A stretch of 23,971 bases of DNA from a virus: positions 1 to 23,971 of the IMG/VR virus record IMGVR_UViG_3300031951_001186, one strand, 5' to 3'. Position numbers and translations under genes: made by a program. The notes under the pieces were generated by a model. It had not been told where the DNA came from. It worked only from the letters and a program-made list of their open reading frames with translations, and did not search any database. Positions 14,065 to 22,108 of the stretch are shown here, piece by piece; the stretch's first letter is position 1, and each line of letters starts with the position of its first letter.

Positions 14065-14766
14065 ATGAATAATAATCTACTTCAAATAAAGATTAAACAA
14101 AGGCTTAATAAACTTGCAAGTTTTGACTATGATAACATAGAGTGCTGGCAAGTTCAAGAAGCTTTTAATAAAGCTCAAATTGAATGGGTTAGAAGGCAGA
14201 TGTATGGTATTAACACTAGAAAGCAAGGTGAAGAAATATCAAGTGGATTAGTTGATGACTTACAGAAATTACTTAAGCATCAATCATTAAATATGCTTGA
14301 TAGGGGAATTTATTACAGATCTACTTCTTTACCTACTGATTATCTGCATTATGTAAGAACTGATGTATTTGCAAAAAAAGAATGTTGTCCTGCTCGTAGA
14401 ATGACAGTTTATGAAGTGGAAGAAGCAAATATTTCAATTATCTTAAATAATAAAGATAAACAACCAAACTTTGAATGGGGAGAAACTGTATCAACTCTTA
14501 TTAATAATAATTTAAGAGTTTACACAAATGATGAGTTTGATATTACAGAATGTCATCTAACATATTACAGAAAACCAAGAGAAGTTCAATTTAATGGTTG
14601 TACCGATCCAAGTACTGGAGCAGTATTTAGTGCAGATCAGACATGTGAGTTTAACGATGACATTGCAGAAATTTTAGTTGATGCTGCAGCTAGTATATTA
14701 GCTGGTGATATTGAAAGTTTAACACAATATCAAAGAGAACAACAAAATGTACAATTAAATAGTTAA
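14065..14766 (+). CDS. Putative head-tail adaptor / neck protein
   Basis: 233 residues. The N-terminal half is helical, with QVQEAFNKAQIEWVRRQMYG, then an acidic turn and DDLQKLLKHQ, then LPTDYLHYVRTDVFA, followed by a beta-rich C-terminal half (FEWGETVSTLINNNLRVY, ECHLTYYRKPREVQF) and a final helix with DDIAEILVDAAASIL. A helical N-terminus with a beta insert and a terminal helix ending in AAA-x-IL is typical of the ring/adaptor proteins that follow the capsid gene in crAss-like and related phages, which plug the portal and connect to the tail. Assigned from pattern and position, not from a decisive motif. Confidence 0.6.
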   Translation: MNNNLLQIKIKQRLNKLASFDYDNIECWQVQEAFNKAQIEWVRRQMYGINTRKQGEEISSGLVDDLQKLLKHQSLNMLDRGIYYRSTSLPTDYLHYVRTDVFAKKECCPARRMTVYEVEEANISIILNNKDKQPNFEWGETVSTLINNNLRVYTNDEFDITECHLTYYRKPREVQFNGCTDPSTGAVFSADQTCEFNDDIAEILVDAAASILAGDIESLTQYQREQQNVQLNS

Positions 14767-14767
14767 C

Positions 14768-15217
14768 ATGCAAAAGATTTCAAGAAACTCAATTTTTTCT
14801 GCAAGTCCTGTTAGTATTACAGTTCAAATGTCAGATAATTGTTCACTATGTATGCAAACAGCAGCTTTAGCACAAGATCTTTTAAATGCTGTAACAAGTC
14901 TTCATAAGCTTCATCTTAAAGTGACAGGGCTTGGATCATTTGCTGCTCACAAAGCACTTGATTATGAAGCATTTACAGGACATGCTGATGATCTTGTAGA
15001 AGGATTTCAAGGTGCTGCTGAAAAAATATTAGAACTTCCAAATACAGCTGCTTCAGAATTAAACAATGTAGAAGAAGGTTTGGATTTTCTTAGAAAGTTG
15101 TATGACAAAATATGTTCATTACAATCATCTATGCCGTATAGTGAGATTGTAAATGATCTTGATAATATTAAGTCTACAATAAATTCTATAAAATATAAGT
15201 TGTTATTTTTAAAATAA
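14768..15217 (+). CDS. Possible ferritin/Dps-like four-helix protein
   Basis: 149 residues, starting 1 bp after the previous stop. After an extended N-terminus with a CSLC motif (Cys25, Cys28) the protein is all-helical. Its helix pair reads SLHKLHLKVTGLGSFAAHKAL and then HADDLVEGFQGAAEKI. The residues His49, His61, Asp74 and Glu78 follow an H-x11-H-x12-D-x3-E spacing, against H-x11-H-x14-D-x3-E for the ferroxidase site of E. coli Dps. The HKAL...D..vE..qG pattern also occurs in ferritin-like phage proteins. If real, it would bind metal, possibly iron, or simply use the fold structurally. It lies between the neck gene and the abundant tail protein, so it is probably made late. Function inferred; fold moderately supported. 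Confidence 0.5.
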   Translation: MQKISRNSIFSASPVSITVQMSDNCSLCMQTAALAQDLLNAVTSLHKLHLKVTGLGSFAAHKALDYEAFTGHADDLVEGFQGAAEKILELPNTAASELNNVEEGLDFLRKLYDKICSLQSSMPYSEIVNDLDNIKSTINSIKYKLLFLK

Positions 15218-15228
15218 TTTCTTATATT
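15200..15228 (+). promoter_or_regulatory. Candidate sigma70-type promoter
   Basis: TTGTTA and TATATT are separated by 17 bp, at the end of the 149-aa gene and before the strongly expressed-looking gene at 15284. In such AT-rich DNA this match is weak evidence. Confidence 0.2.
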
Positions 15229-15262
15229 ATATTATAAAGTAAAATTGTTTATTTATTTTTTA

Positions 15263-15276
15263 TAACCCCTTAAATT
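15263..15276 (+). promoter_or_regulatory. TAACCCCTTAAATT leader motif before the 408-aa structural gene
   Basis: Identical over 14 bases to the motif before the capsid gene and at almost the same distance from the start codon (7 versus 9 bp). The flanks are also T-rich upstream and A-rich downstream in both. Confidence 0.45.
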
Positions 15277-15283
15277 AAAAGCT

Positions 15284-16510
15284 ATGTATTTTAATCACGC
15301 CTTTAGGAAGAGCTTTCTTCCTTACGTTACAGGTAATGCAATTTCATTGCTTTCATCTGCTCCTGATGGTACAGCAAGTTTGTATTCAACCACTACTCCT
15401 GGTTTAATTGGTGCATTTACTCCTGATGGAACTGCATTACAAGCTGCAAGTACTAAACCGTTTATTCTTGCACAAGGATCTTATTATGCAAAAGACAAAA
15501 TTGGTCCTTTTCACGGTGGTTACACTGAGTCTGTAAAATCTAAGGTTATTAATCCTAGATATATTACTCGTGTAATTAAATATAACGGAAGTCTTCCTCA
15601 AAATGAAAAGCAACGAGTTTGTGTTACTGGACTTGAGTGTGGTAAAACTTACAGACTCCGTTTGGATCTGAAAGGTTCTCCTGCACTTCGTTTCTTGTCT
15701 CATAACATTTATCGTACATTAGATGCATTTACAGGATGTTGCACTGACGATTGTAATGCTACATGTACAGGTGATATTGTAGATCCTACAATTGCTGTAA
15801 TTAAATGGGCTGAGCAAATTGTTGATAATCCTATTCTTAAAGACTTCTTGAAAGTTAAAGTAACAAATTTTGATAGCACTTTTACAGCTACTCAAGCTGG
15901 TACAAGTGATGCTGAAATTGCTACTTTTAAAGCTGCTCTTGCTACATATGTAAGCACATTTGATCCTGCTACTGATTCAGCTGATGATGCTTGTTTGGAA
16001 CTTGAAGTTGCTTATGTTGAGACTAAGTTTGGTGATTGTACTTTTACTCCTACAGATTTCTATGAACTTCAGCCTTTGAAAATTATCCTTTCTATGACTG
16101 ATGAATCTGGAGATCCTTGTAATGTTCAAGGTGTTGTAATCACTGAAACTCAACCAGCTGCTCAAGCAGAAGGACTTGGAGAAACTGTTCTTCGTGAATT
16201 GATTCTCGATGGTCGTTATCGTCAAGAAGCTTATCCTGATAGCTCTCGTGTAGATAGCTTAAGGATGAGGGAAATTGAAGCTAACCCTTCATTGATTGGA
16301 TTTAACAAGGCTGCAATTTATGATAGAGTAATGATTCTTCATAATGTACCTCGTTTTAACAATCCTACAGGTACTTTTGATAATGATCAGTATTTGTTAG
16401 TATTTTATGTACCTTCTGGTACAAACGTTTCAGCTTTGACTAACTACGTTATCACAGCTGCTAATGCTGCTCAAGGTGCTAACACAATTGCTCTTGAAAC
16501 ATATAACTAA
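15284..16510 (+). CDS. Abundant structural protein, possibly tail tube
   Basis: 408 residues. It carries the same 14-nt leader as the capsid gene, has a comparatively codon-biased sequence (CGT, GGT, GCT, CTT), and is followed by the strongest terminator in the window, all signs of a major virion protein. The N-terminus (MYFNHAFRKSFLPYVTGN) leads into an Ala/Thr/Gly-rich beta domain. A Cys cluster GCCTDDCNATC lies at about 152-162, and the C-terminal domain includes LRELILDGRYRQEAYPDS and ends in a beta strand. Being the first abundant protein after the neck gene, a tail-tube, sheath or tail-hub role is likely. I see no specific tube or sheath signature, so a second capsid or head-fibre protein remains possible. 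Confidence 0.65.
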   Translation: MYFNHAFRKSFLPYVTGNAISLLSSAPDGTASLYSTTTPGLIGAFTPDGTALQAASTKPFILAQGSYYAKDKIGPFHGGYTESVKSKVINPRYITRVIKYNGSLPQNEKQRVCVTGLECGKTYRLRLDLKGSPALRFLSHNIYRTLDAFTGCCTDDCNATCTGDIVDPTIAVIKWAEQIVDNPILKDFLKVKVTNFDSTFTATQAGTSDAEIATFKAALATYVSTFDPATDSADDACLELEVAYVETKFGDCTFTPTDFYELQPLKIILSMTDESGDPCNVQGVVITETQPAAQAEGLGETVLRELILDGRYRQEAYPDSSRVDSLRMREIEANPSLIGFNKAAIYDRVMILHNVPRFNNPTGTFDNDQYLLVFYVPSGTNVSALTNYVITAANAAQGANTIALETYN

Positions 16511-16531
16511 TAGTTTATGTAATATGAAACT

Positions 16532-16556
16532 GGGGGACAATTTGTCCCCCTTTTTT
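16532..16556 (+). terminator. Strong rho-independent terminator
   Basis: GGGGGACA pairs with TGTCCCCC around a 3-nt loop (16532-16550), followed directly by six T. It is the most GC-rich short stretch of the window and ends the transcript of the 408-aa structural gene. Confidence 0.9.
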
Positions 16557-16578
16557 ATTTTGAAAAATCCTCAAATAA

Positions 16579-16608
16579 TTGTATATTATAATTGAGGGGT
16601 TCTATAAT
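16579..16608 (+). promoter_or_regulatory. Candidate promoter after the terminator
   Basis: TTGTAT, 18-bp spacer, then TATAAT, with a predicted start about 17 bp before the ATG at 16633. It directly follows a strong terminator, where a new transcript should begin. A hairpin (CCTCAA with TTGAGG, 16569-16597) overlaps it. Base composition makes chance matches common. Confidence 0.3.
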
Positions 16609-16632
16609 TATTTCCAATAAAAGTTTATAATA

Positions 16633-17211
16633 ATGGCCAAAAAGCATCAATTAAGTTTAGAAATACCTGACACAAATAATTGTAAAATATTTCGTGTACA
16701 GGATACTAGCATATATGCTGAGCATGTGCCTGTAACTTGTCCGAGATTAGAAATTATACCTCCAGGTTTTAATCAAGCTTCCGTAATCAATATACAAATT
16801 ACACCTACAAATGAAGTATCTTTTAATTATATTTTAAATGCTTGTACTTTAGGATTGCAATCATCAGGTTGTGGAGATCACTCACAAATTTTACCCGATG
16901 GTGTTTATTTTATACGTTATTCTGTAAGTCCTAACGATAAAGTATTTGTAGAATATAATCATTTAAGAACTTGTCAAATTTTAAATACATATTTTCACGA
17001 ACTTTGTGAATTAGAATTAGCAGCTTGTGAACCCGAAGCAGACGTAAAAGCACAACTTGAAGATTTAAGAATGATTAAATCTTTTATCGATGCTGCTAAA
17101 GCTAAAGTAGAAATTTGTCACGATGTTGAAAAAGGTATTGAACTTTTAGCTTATGCAAATAAGTTATTAGAAAAATATCTTAAAGATGGTTGTTGTTCAA
17201 CTTGTCATTAA
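16633..17211 (+). CDS. Cys-rich tail-region protein (192 aa)
   Basis: 192 residues with eleven cysteines, at 17, 36, 71, 80, 114, 125, 132, 162, 187, 188 and 191. The N-terminal half is beta-rich with ILPDGVYFIRYSVSPNDKVF in the centre; the C-terminal half is helical (HELCELELAACEPEADVKA, RMIKSFIDAAKAKVEIC) and ends in the cluster CCSTCH. The pairing of a beta sandwich-like half with a helical arm and a Cys-rich tip looks like a conserved tail/baseplate family of Bacteroidota phages that I cannot name. The cysteines may bind zinc or make disulfides in the particle. It begins a new transcription unit after the terminator. Confidence 0.75.
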   Translation: MAKKHQLSLEIPDTNNCKIFRVQDTSIYAEHVPVTCPRLEIIPPGFNQASVINIQITPTNEVSFNYILNACTLGLQSSGCGDHSQILPDGVYFIRYSVSPNDKVFVEYNHLRTCQILNTYFHELCELELAACEPEADVKAQLEDLRMIKSFIDAAKAKVEICHDVEKGIELLAYANKLLEKYLKDGCCSTCH

Positions 17212-17212
17212 T

Positions 17213-17230
17213 AAACCAAAAATAAACCAA
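17213..17230 (+). promoter_or_regulatory. Tandem AAACCAA leader motif
   Basis: AAACCAA at 17213-17219 and 17224-17230, 1 bp before the ATG at 17232. Third occurrence of this doublet in the window. Confidence 0.4.
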
Positions 17231-17231
17231 T

Positions 17232-17372
17232 ATGAATTGTCAAAATTGTAACTCTCAGATTACATGTGGATGTCAAAAACGTACTGCATCTGATGGAAAA
17301 CAAGTGTGTAGTAGTTGTTTAGCAGCTTACGAAAAAAAATTAGCAGAACTTAAAAATAGAAAATTGCCTTAA
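17232..17372 (+). CDS. 46-aa zinc-ribbon-like micro-protein
   Basis: 46 residues, starting right after a doublet AAACCAA leader and ending in a TAATG overlap with the next gene. The N-terminus holds CQNC, then CGC, then CSSC (Cys at 3, 6, 12, 14, 26, 29), followed by a basic amphipathic helix. The C-x2-C ... C-x-C ... C-x2-C arrangement is that of a small zinc ribbon. Whether it is a virion part, an assembly factor or a nucleic-acid binder is unknown; neighbours are tail proteins. Confidence 0.7.
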   Translation: MNCQNCNSQITCGCQKRTASDGKQVCSSCLAAYEKKLAELKNRKLP

Positions 17373-17935
17373 TGTGTTGTAATAATAGTGATATATCAAA
17401 GCTTGAAAAGTATTCAATAAATTTTGGGAATACAGTTTATTCTGAATTTCGTAAAAAGAGATATGGAATAAAATCATGTTCACTTAATAGAAAGTATTGG
17501 TTAGATGAAATAAGATATCAATTATTACAATATAAAAAAAATGATGATGCTGATGCTTTATGTTCTGTAAATATAACAGCAAATCTTGTTCCTTCACTTT
17601 CTATAATACATGATCCCATGAATAAATGTAATGTTCAAGTAAAATTTACAAATGGTAATGCAACAGCTAACATAATTGAAATTAATTCAGGTGGTTGTAT
17701 TACTAATTTAAATGTAGATCCTGTTGTGAATATTGGTACATCTTTTAAATACACTCAAGATTGTGCAACACCTTCTAGTCAATGGACAATTAATCATAAT
17801 TTAGGATTAGTTCCAAATATATGGGTAGAAGATTGTAGTGGTGTAGATTTAGATGCAGCTGTTGAAGTTGTAGATAATAATACTATTAAATTAAATTTTA
17901 GCCAACCTGTATCAGGTAAGGCATTTCTTTCTTAA
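17372..17935 (+). CDS. Tail protein with HNLG-type fibre-tip domain
   Basis: 187 residues. The first 60 are helical and basic with a CC pair at the start. The middle is a beta-rich Cys-bearing segment. The C-terminal 50 residues follow the phage fibre pattern: SQWTINHNLGLVPNIWVED, then an acidic turn and NTIKLNFSQPVSGKAFLS. That WTINHNLG...P.v.V.D...n.i.l.Fs.pvsGkA arrangement is common in the ends of tail fibres and baseplate proteins. It starts at a TAATG overlap and ends 10 bp before the long fibre gene, so it is probably the fibre's attachment or base component. Confidence 0.7.
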   Translation: MCCNNSDISKLEKYSINFGNTVYSEFRKKRYGIKSCSLNRKYWLDEIRYQLLQYKKNDDADALCSVNITANLVPSLSIIHDPMNKCNVQVKFTNGNATANIIEINSGGCITNLNVDPVVNIGTSFKYTQDCATPSSQWTINHNLGLVPNIWVEDCSGVDLDAAVEVVDNNTIKLNFSQPVSGKAFLS

Positions 17936-17945
17936 TATATAAAAG

Positions 17946-20900
17946 ATGCCACTAAAAAAATATTTACACGATGTTGATCTAGTTGCTAATCAGCTTTTAA
18001 ATAGCAGATTACACAATGTTACTACTGCTCAAAGAACAGCATTAGGTGCTACATTAGGTATAAGTGATATTGGATATCAGGTTTACGATACAACACTTCT
18101 AACTCCATATTTTTGGACAGGTTCCACGTGGAACAGTGGTATTGCTCCTTCTCTTACTTGGGGTTCAATTTCAGGTACTTTAACAGCACAAACAGATTTA
18201 ATAAATTATCTTGTAGCTAATTATTATCCAAGATTAACAAACCCTGCAGGTTATTTAACTAGTTTTACAGAAACTGATCCTACAGTACCTGCCGCTGTAA
18301 AAGCAATTACAAATACACAAATATCAAATTGGGATACAGCATATGGTTGGGGTAATCATGCAACAGCTGGTTATCTTACATCTGCTCTAGCAGCATCTAC
18401 ATACGTACCACTTAATCGTAATATTACAATTAATGGGACAACTTTTGATTTATCTGCTGATAGATCATGGACTATTTCTACAGCAGCAACCACATGGGGA
18501 AGTATAACAGGTACTCTCTCTTCTCAAACTGATTTACAAAATGCACTAAATGCTAAGTTTAATAATCCAACTGGAACAACTTTGCAATATTTGAGAGGTG
18601 ATGGGAGCTTGGCTACTTTTCCAACTATACCTGCAGCACAGGTTAATTCAGATTGGAATGCAGTTTCAGGAGTACAAGAAATACTTAATAAACCATTATT
18701 AGCAACAGTTGCTACATCAGGTGATTATAATGATTTACTTAATTTACCTATAATTCCTTCTGCAATTTTAACGGCATTACCTTGGTCAGCTAATCACACA
18801 ACTGCAACTGGAAATGAATATTTAATTGGTGATCTTGTTTATTATAGTGGAAATGTTTATGAATGTATTGCAAATAATGATTCTATCATACCAACTAGTA
18901 CATCATATTGGGTTAATCTTGGTGCAGGATTTCCTTTAATTCAAGAACCTGTAGATTGGAATGCAACAACTGGTAATAATCAAATACTTAATAAACCTGC
19001 AATACCAACTGTTGGTACATGGGGAGGTTTAAATTATCCTACATGGGTTAGTGGTACACCATTTGTGAAAATGACAGGTGTTGGAACATTTGCTCTGGAT
19101 ACAAATACATATCTTACTAGTATTTCATCTTTAGATGTAACAACTGCTTTAGGATACACACCTGTTACAAACGCGAGAAGCATCACTATCAATGGTACAT
19201 CGCAAGATCTTACTGCTGATAGAACATGGAGTGTTGGTACAGTTACAAGTGTAGGTCTTACAATGCCTGCAGCATTTAATGTTGGAAGTAGTCCTGTTAC
19301 AGGAGCTGGAACACTTGCTGTTACAGGTGCTGGATTACCTTCTCAATATATTCGTGGAGATGGTTCACTTGCTGATTTCCCCACTAATGTTGGTGGTGGA
19401 TCTTCTGTTAATTACTACTTAAATGGTAGTGTGTCTCAAGGAACTTTTGGAGGAGATGTATATTATGAGCTAAGCAAAGTTCCTGTTGTTGGAGGTGGGA
19501 CTACTTTTACAAGATTGGACGCTCAAGGAAATGGATATATAGCTTCATTTATTACTGATGCTGGTGATCCTAATCTTTTACAAATACCAGGTGGTAATTT
19601 TCATGTTGAATTTTATTTTAGTGCAAGTAGTGGTGGTGGCAGTCCATCTTTCTATACTGAGATATACAAGGTTAGCAATACTAATGTATTTACTTTTATA
19701 GCGAGCGATTCTGCTTTCCCTGAAGGTATTACAAATGGTACAAGTATTGATGTTTATTACACAACTATAAGTGTTCCGCAAACACCTTTATTGGCTACGG
19801 ATAGATTAGCTATAAGGATATTTGTTACTACGTCAGGTAGAAATGTAGTACTACACACAGAAAATGGTACATTATCAGAACTTATAACAACATTCTCTAC
19901 TGGTCTTGCTTCTTTAAATGGACTTAGTGTTCAAACACAATTTTTTACTCAAGGTACTTCAGGAACTGATTTTAATATCAGTTCAGCATTAGATACTCAC
20001 ACATTTAATCTTCCATTTGCATCAGCTAGTGCTAATGGTAAACTTAGTATAGCAGATTGGCTTGATTTTAAAAGTAAACAGAGTGCACTTAATGGTACAG
20101 GATTTGTAAAAGCTATTGGTACATCAATATCATATGATAATACTAATTATACTCCTGAGTCTCGTACTATTACAATAAATGGACTTGCACAAGATTTATC
20201 TGCAAATAGAACTTGGAGTGTAGGTGATATTCTGAGTACAGGTTCTTATGCAGATCCTTCTTGGATTACATCTCTTGATTGGTCTAAAATAACTAATGTA
20301 CCTGCTCTTGGTGGTATTAACTCACTTAATGGATTAACAGGAACTAGTCAAACTTTTGCAAATGATACAAATGTAATAATCAATAGTGCTGGGACAGTTC
20401 ATACACTTGGATGGTCAGGAACACTTGCAGATTCAAGAATTGCTAGTGCTGCTAACTGGAATTCAAAAGAACCAGGTATTGCTTTAGGAACTACTCTTCA
20501 ATACTGGAGGGGAGATAAAACATGGCAAACATTAGATAAAAGTGCTGTAGGTTTATCAAATGTTGATAACACAAGTGACTTAAATAAACCAATAAGTACT
20601 GCAACACAAACTGCATTAAATGCAAAAGAAGACAGTATTGCAGCTGGAACAATACTTCAATATTGGAGAGGTGATAAGACATGGCAAACATTAAACACCG
20701 CTGCTGTTCCTGAAAGTGGTAATTTATATTACACTGACGCAAGAGCTAGACAATCAATATCTCTAACTACAATTGGTTCTTCTGGTGCAGCAACATATAA
20801 CAATACAACAGGTGTTTTAAATGTACCTACTTATGGTGGTGTTGGTGGGTCTGGTTTTGGTTATACACTAATAATGGGATTCAATGTCACGGCTTTAGCA

Positions 20901-21299
20901 GCTAGTGAAACCTATGTGATGGGTACATTGTACGGATCTGGTGCAATTACTTTGTTTGAGAATAGACCAAGTAGATGGGTATTGTGCCCTAAAGTTGGTA
21001 ATATTGTTTCTGCAAGTTTAGTTGTTCAATTAAATTCAGCATCTTACGGATCTCCATCAACTTCTCAAATGCAAATTAGAGTGCACAATATCACTCAAAA
21101 TACAAATTCTCCTATTGATACTACATATCAAATAACATCAGGATTGTTTAGCGGAAGTCCTCCTGCAAGAAATACTTTTTACAATATAACTCCTTTGCAG
21201 GTAAACCAAGGAGACCAATTACAAGTTAGAGTTATTACTCCTGCTTGGACGACAGCACCTTCAACAATGAGTATGAACGTTATATTATTTATAGAATAA
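17946..21299 (+). CDS. Large modular tail fibre / receptor-binding protein
   Basis: 1117 residues of beta-rich, low-charge sequence with several repeat families. WGSISGTLTAQTDL and WGSITGTLSSQTDL come first. ITINGT..DLSADRTWSVG-like modules occur near residues 160, 413 and 742. LQYLRGDGSLA-type loops occur twice and LQYWRGDKTWQTL twice. DWNA.(S/T)G..(Q/E)ILNKP occurs twice. YYTDARARQSI follows near residue 930, a motif common in trimeric fibre shafts of Bacteroidota phages. The last 140 residues (from about 978) form a distinct beta domain (MGFNVTALAASETYVMG), likely the receptor-binding head. The modular shaft and unique tip are typical of host-range proteins. A DNA-level repeat of 48 bp near 20.5 and 20.65 kb supports recent duplication. 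Confidence 0.85.
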   Translation: MPLKKYLHDVDLVANQLLNSRLHNVTTAQRTALGATLGISDIGYQVYDTTLLTPYFWTGSTWNSGIAPSLTWGSISGTLTAQTDLINYLVANYYPRLTNPAGYLTSFTETDPTVPAAVKAITNTQISNWDTAYGWGNHATAGYLTSALAASTYVPLNRNITINGTTFDLSADRSWTISTAATTWGSITGTLSSQTDLQNALNAKFNNPTGTTLQYLRGDGSLATFPTIPAAQVNSDWNAVSGVQEILNKPLLATVATSGDYNDLLNLPIIPSAILTALPWSANHTTATGNEYLIGDLVYYSGNVYECIANNDSIIPTSTSYWVNLGAGFPLIQEPVDWNATTGNNQILNKPAIPTVGTWGGLNYPTWVSGTPFVKMTGVGTFALDTNTYLTSISSLDVTTALGYTPVTNARSITINGTSQDLTADRTWSVGTVTSVGLTMPAAFNVGSSPVTGAGTLAVTGAGLPSQYIRGDGSLADFPTNVGGGSSVNYYLNGSVSQGTFGGDVYYELSKVPVVGGGTTFTRLDAQGNGYIASFITDAGDPNLLQIPGGNFHVEFYFSASSGGGSPSFYTEIYKVSNTNVFTFIASDSAFPEGITNGTSIDVYYTTISVPQTPLLATDRLAIRIFVTTSGRNVVLHTENGTLSELITTFSTGLASLNGLSVQTQFFTQGTSGTDFNISSALDTHTFNLPFASASANGKLSIADWLDFKSKQSALNGTGFVKAIGTSISYDNTNYTPESRTITINGLAQDLSANRTWSVGDILSTGSYADPSWITSLDWSKITNVPALGGINSLNGLTGTSQTFANDTNVIINSAGTVHTLGWSGTLADSRIASAANWNSKEPGIALGTTLQYWRGDKTWQTLDKSAVGLSNVDNTSDLNKPISTATQTALNAKEDSIAAGTILQYWRGDKTWQTLNTAAVPESGNLYYTDARARQSISLTTIGSSGAATYNNTTGVLNVPTYGGVGGSGFGYTLIMGFNVTALAASETYVMGTLYGSGAITLFENRPSRWVLCPKVGNIVSASLVVQLNSASYGSPSTSQMQIRVHNITQNTNSPIDTTYQITSGLFSGSPPARNTFYNITPLQVNQGDQLQVRVITPAWTTAPSTMSMNVILFIE
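20487..20534 (+). repeat. 48-bp direct repeat in the fibre gene, copy 1
   Basis: About 41 of 48 bases match copy 2 at 20646-20693. It encodes the LQYWRGDKTWQTL loop. Divergence is mostly at third positions, so the protein repeat is under selection. Confidence 0.7.
20646..20693 (+). repeat. 48-bp direct repeat in the fibre gene, copy 2
   Basis: Second copy of the unit at 20487-20534, 159 bp downstream, in the same reading frame. Such repeats allow shortening or lengthening of the fibre by recombination. Confidence 0.7.
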
Positions 21300-21309
21300 A
21301 AACAAAAAC

Positions 21310-21693
21310 ATGGTACAAGTAGAATTAAAAGTAAAACATTTCTATCTTATTTCTTATGTCCTTTTTAAGGATCAAGCCAGTGTTTCCTTTTCTACATTAG
21401 AAAAGATTAAGATAGCATGTGCTAATAAATTAGATGACGATCTCACTACTGTTGAAAGTGATGTAAATTTCTTTATCACAGTGTTTAAAAAGCTTGGTGC
21501 TGAACCAGAAGGTCAGTTCACTACACCTAATGAAGAAATGTATAATCTTTTACTTCCTCAAATTACTGCTGGTGTAACTGCAAATGATGAAGATTGGATT
21601 ACATTAGCTACAGAAACTCAAGCTATTAGAACAGCTAATCAGGAAAATGTCGCAGCATACATTCAATATGCTAAAAATAAACTTAACGCATAG
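21310..21693 (+). CDS. Unknown protein next to the tail fibre, possibly a fibre assembly factor
   Basis: 127 residues, 10 bp downstream of the fibre gene and overlapping the next gene by one base (TAGTG). A beta-strand N-terminus (VQVELKVKHFYLISYVLF) is followed by helices with acidic stretches (ANKLDDDLTTVESD) and a final Lys-rich helix. Small proteins placed directly after fibre genes are often fibre chaperones, but nothing in this sequence proves it. Its TAG is the only amber stop I checked, confirming that TAG is read as stop here. Confidence 0.75.
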   Translation: MVQVELKVKHFYLISYVLFKDQASVSFSTLEKIKIACANKLDDDLTTVESDVNFFITVFKKLGAEPEGQFTTPNEEMYNLLLPQITAGVTANDEDWITLATETQAIRTANQENVAAYIQYAKNKLNA

Positions 21694-22088
21694 TGGGAGT
21701 TATTCTTTATATAATATCATTAATAATATCTGTTATACTACTTCCCCTTGGATTTGTATATATGATATTTAAAATGGTTTATAAAAGAAGATTCTTTCAA
21801 GAAGGTTTACCTGCAATAAATCAAAAATTTGTAAAACTTGCTACAGCTGTAGATATATATGGTAATGTAGCATGTTCTGAACTTTTTAACGACACGTTAA
21901 TTAAGAAAGAAAGTGTTGATCGATTTGGTAATTATGGTGAAACTATTAGTAGCGTAATTGGTAAAAACAAACTTACCAAAACTCTTACTAGAACTGGTAA
22001 AATATTAGATGCTCTTTTAGATTTTTTTGATCCAAATCATTCAATTAAATCAATTAAACGATGTTGTTTGAAATTTGGAAATGTTTAG
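21693..22088 (+). CDS. Small single-span membrane protein, conserved near phage fibres
   Basis: 131 residues from a GTG start that overlaps the previous TAG. Residues 4-28 form a clear hydrophobic span (LYIISLIISVILLPLGFVYMIF) followed by basic residues, placing the rest in the cytoplasm by the positive-inside rule. The soluble part contains DIYGNVACSELFNDTLI, then FGNYGETISSVIGKNK and LTRTGKILDALLDFF. This D..GN....LFN..LI ... ETIS...GKN...LT..G pattern is one I have seen in small proteins beside fibre genes of many phages; its function is unknown. A lysis or superinfection-exclusion role is conceivable. The terminator lies just after it. Confidence 0.75.
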   Translation: MGVILYIISLIISVILLPLGFVYMIFKMVYKRRFFQEGLPAINQKFVKLATAVDIYGNVACSELFNDTLIKKESVDRFGNYGETISSVIGKNKLTKTLTRTGKILDALLDFFDPNHSIKSIKRCCLKFGNV

Positions 22089-22108
22089 AAAATTGAGTAT
22101 CTTATAAT

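Noticed and set aside
18580-20695. RGD motifs in the tail fibre as cell-adhesion sites
   Set aside because: They belong to the repeated LQY(L/W)RGD shaft loops of bacterial-virus fibres; RGD as an integrin ligand has no meaning for a phage.
17946-21299. Diversity-generating retroelement acting on the fibre
   Set aside because: No reverse transcriptase, no template repeat and no adenine-specific mismatches; the 48-bp repeat differences are mostly third-position changes within one gene.
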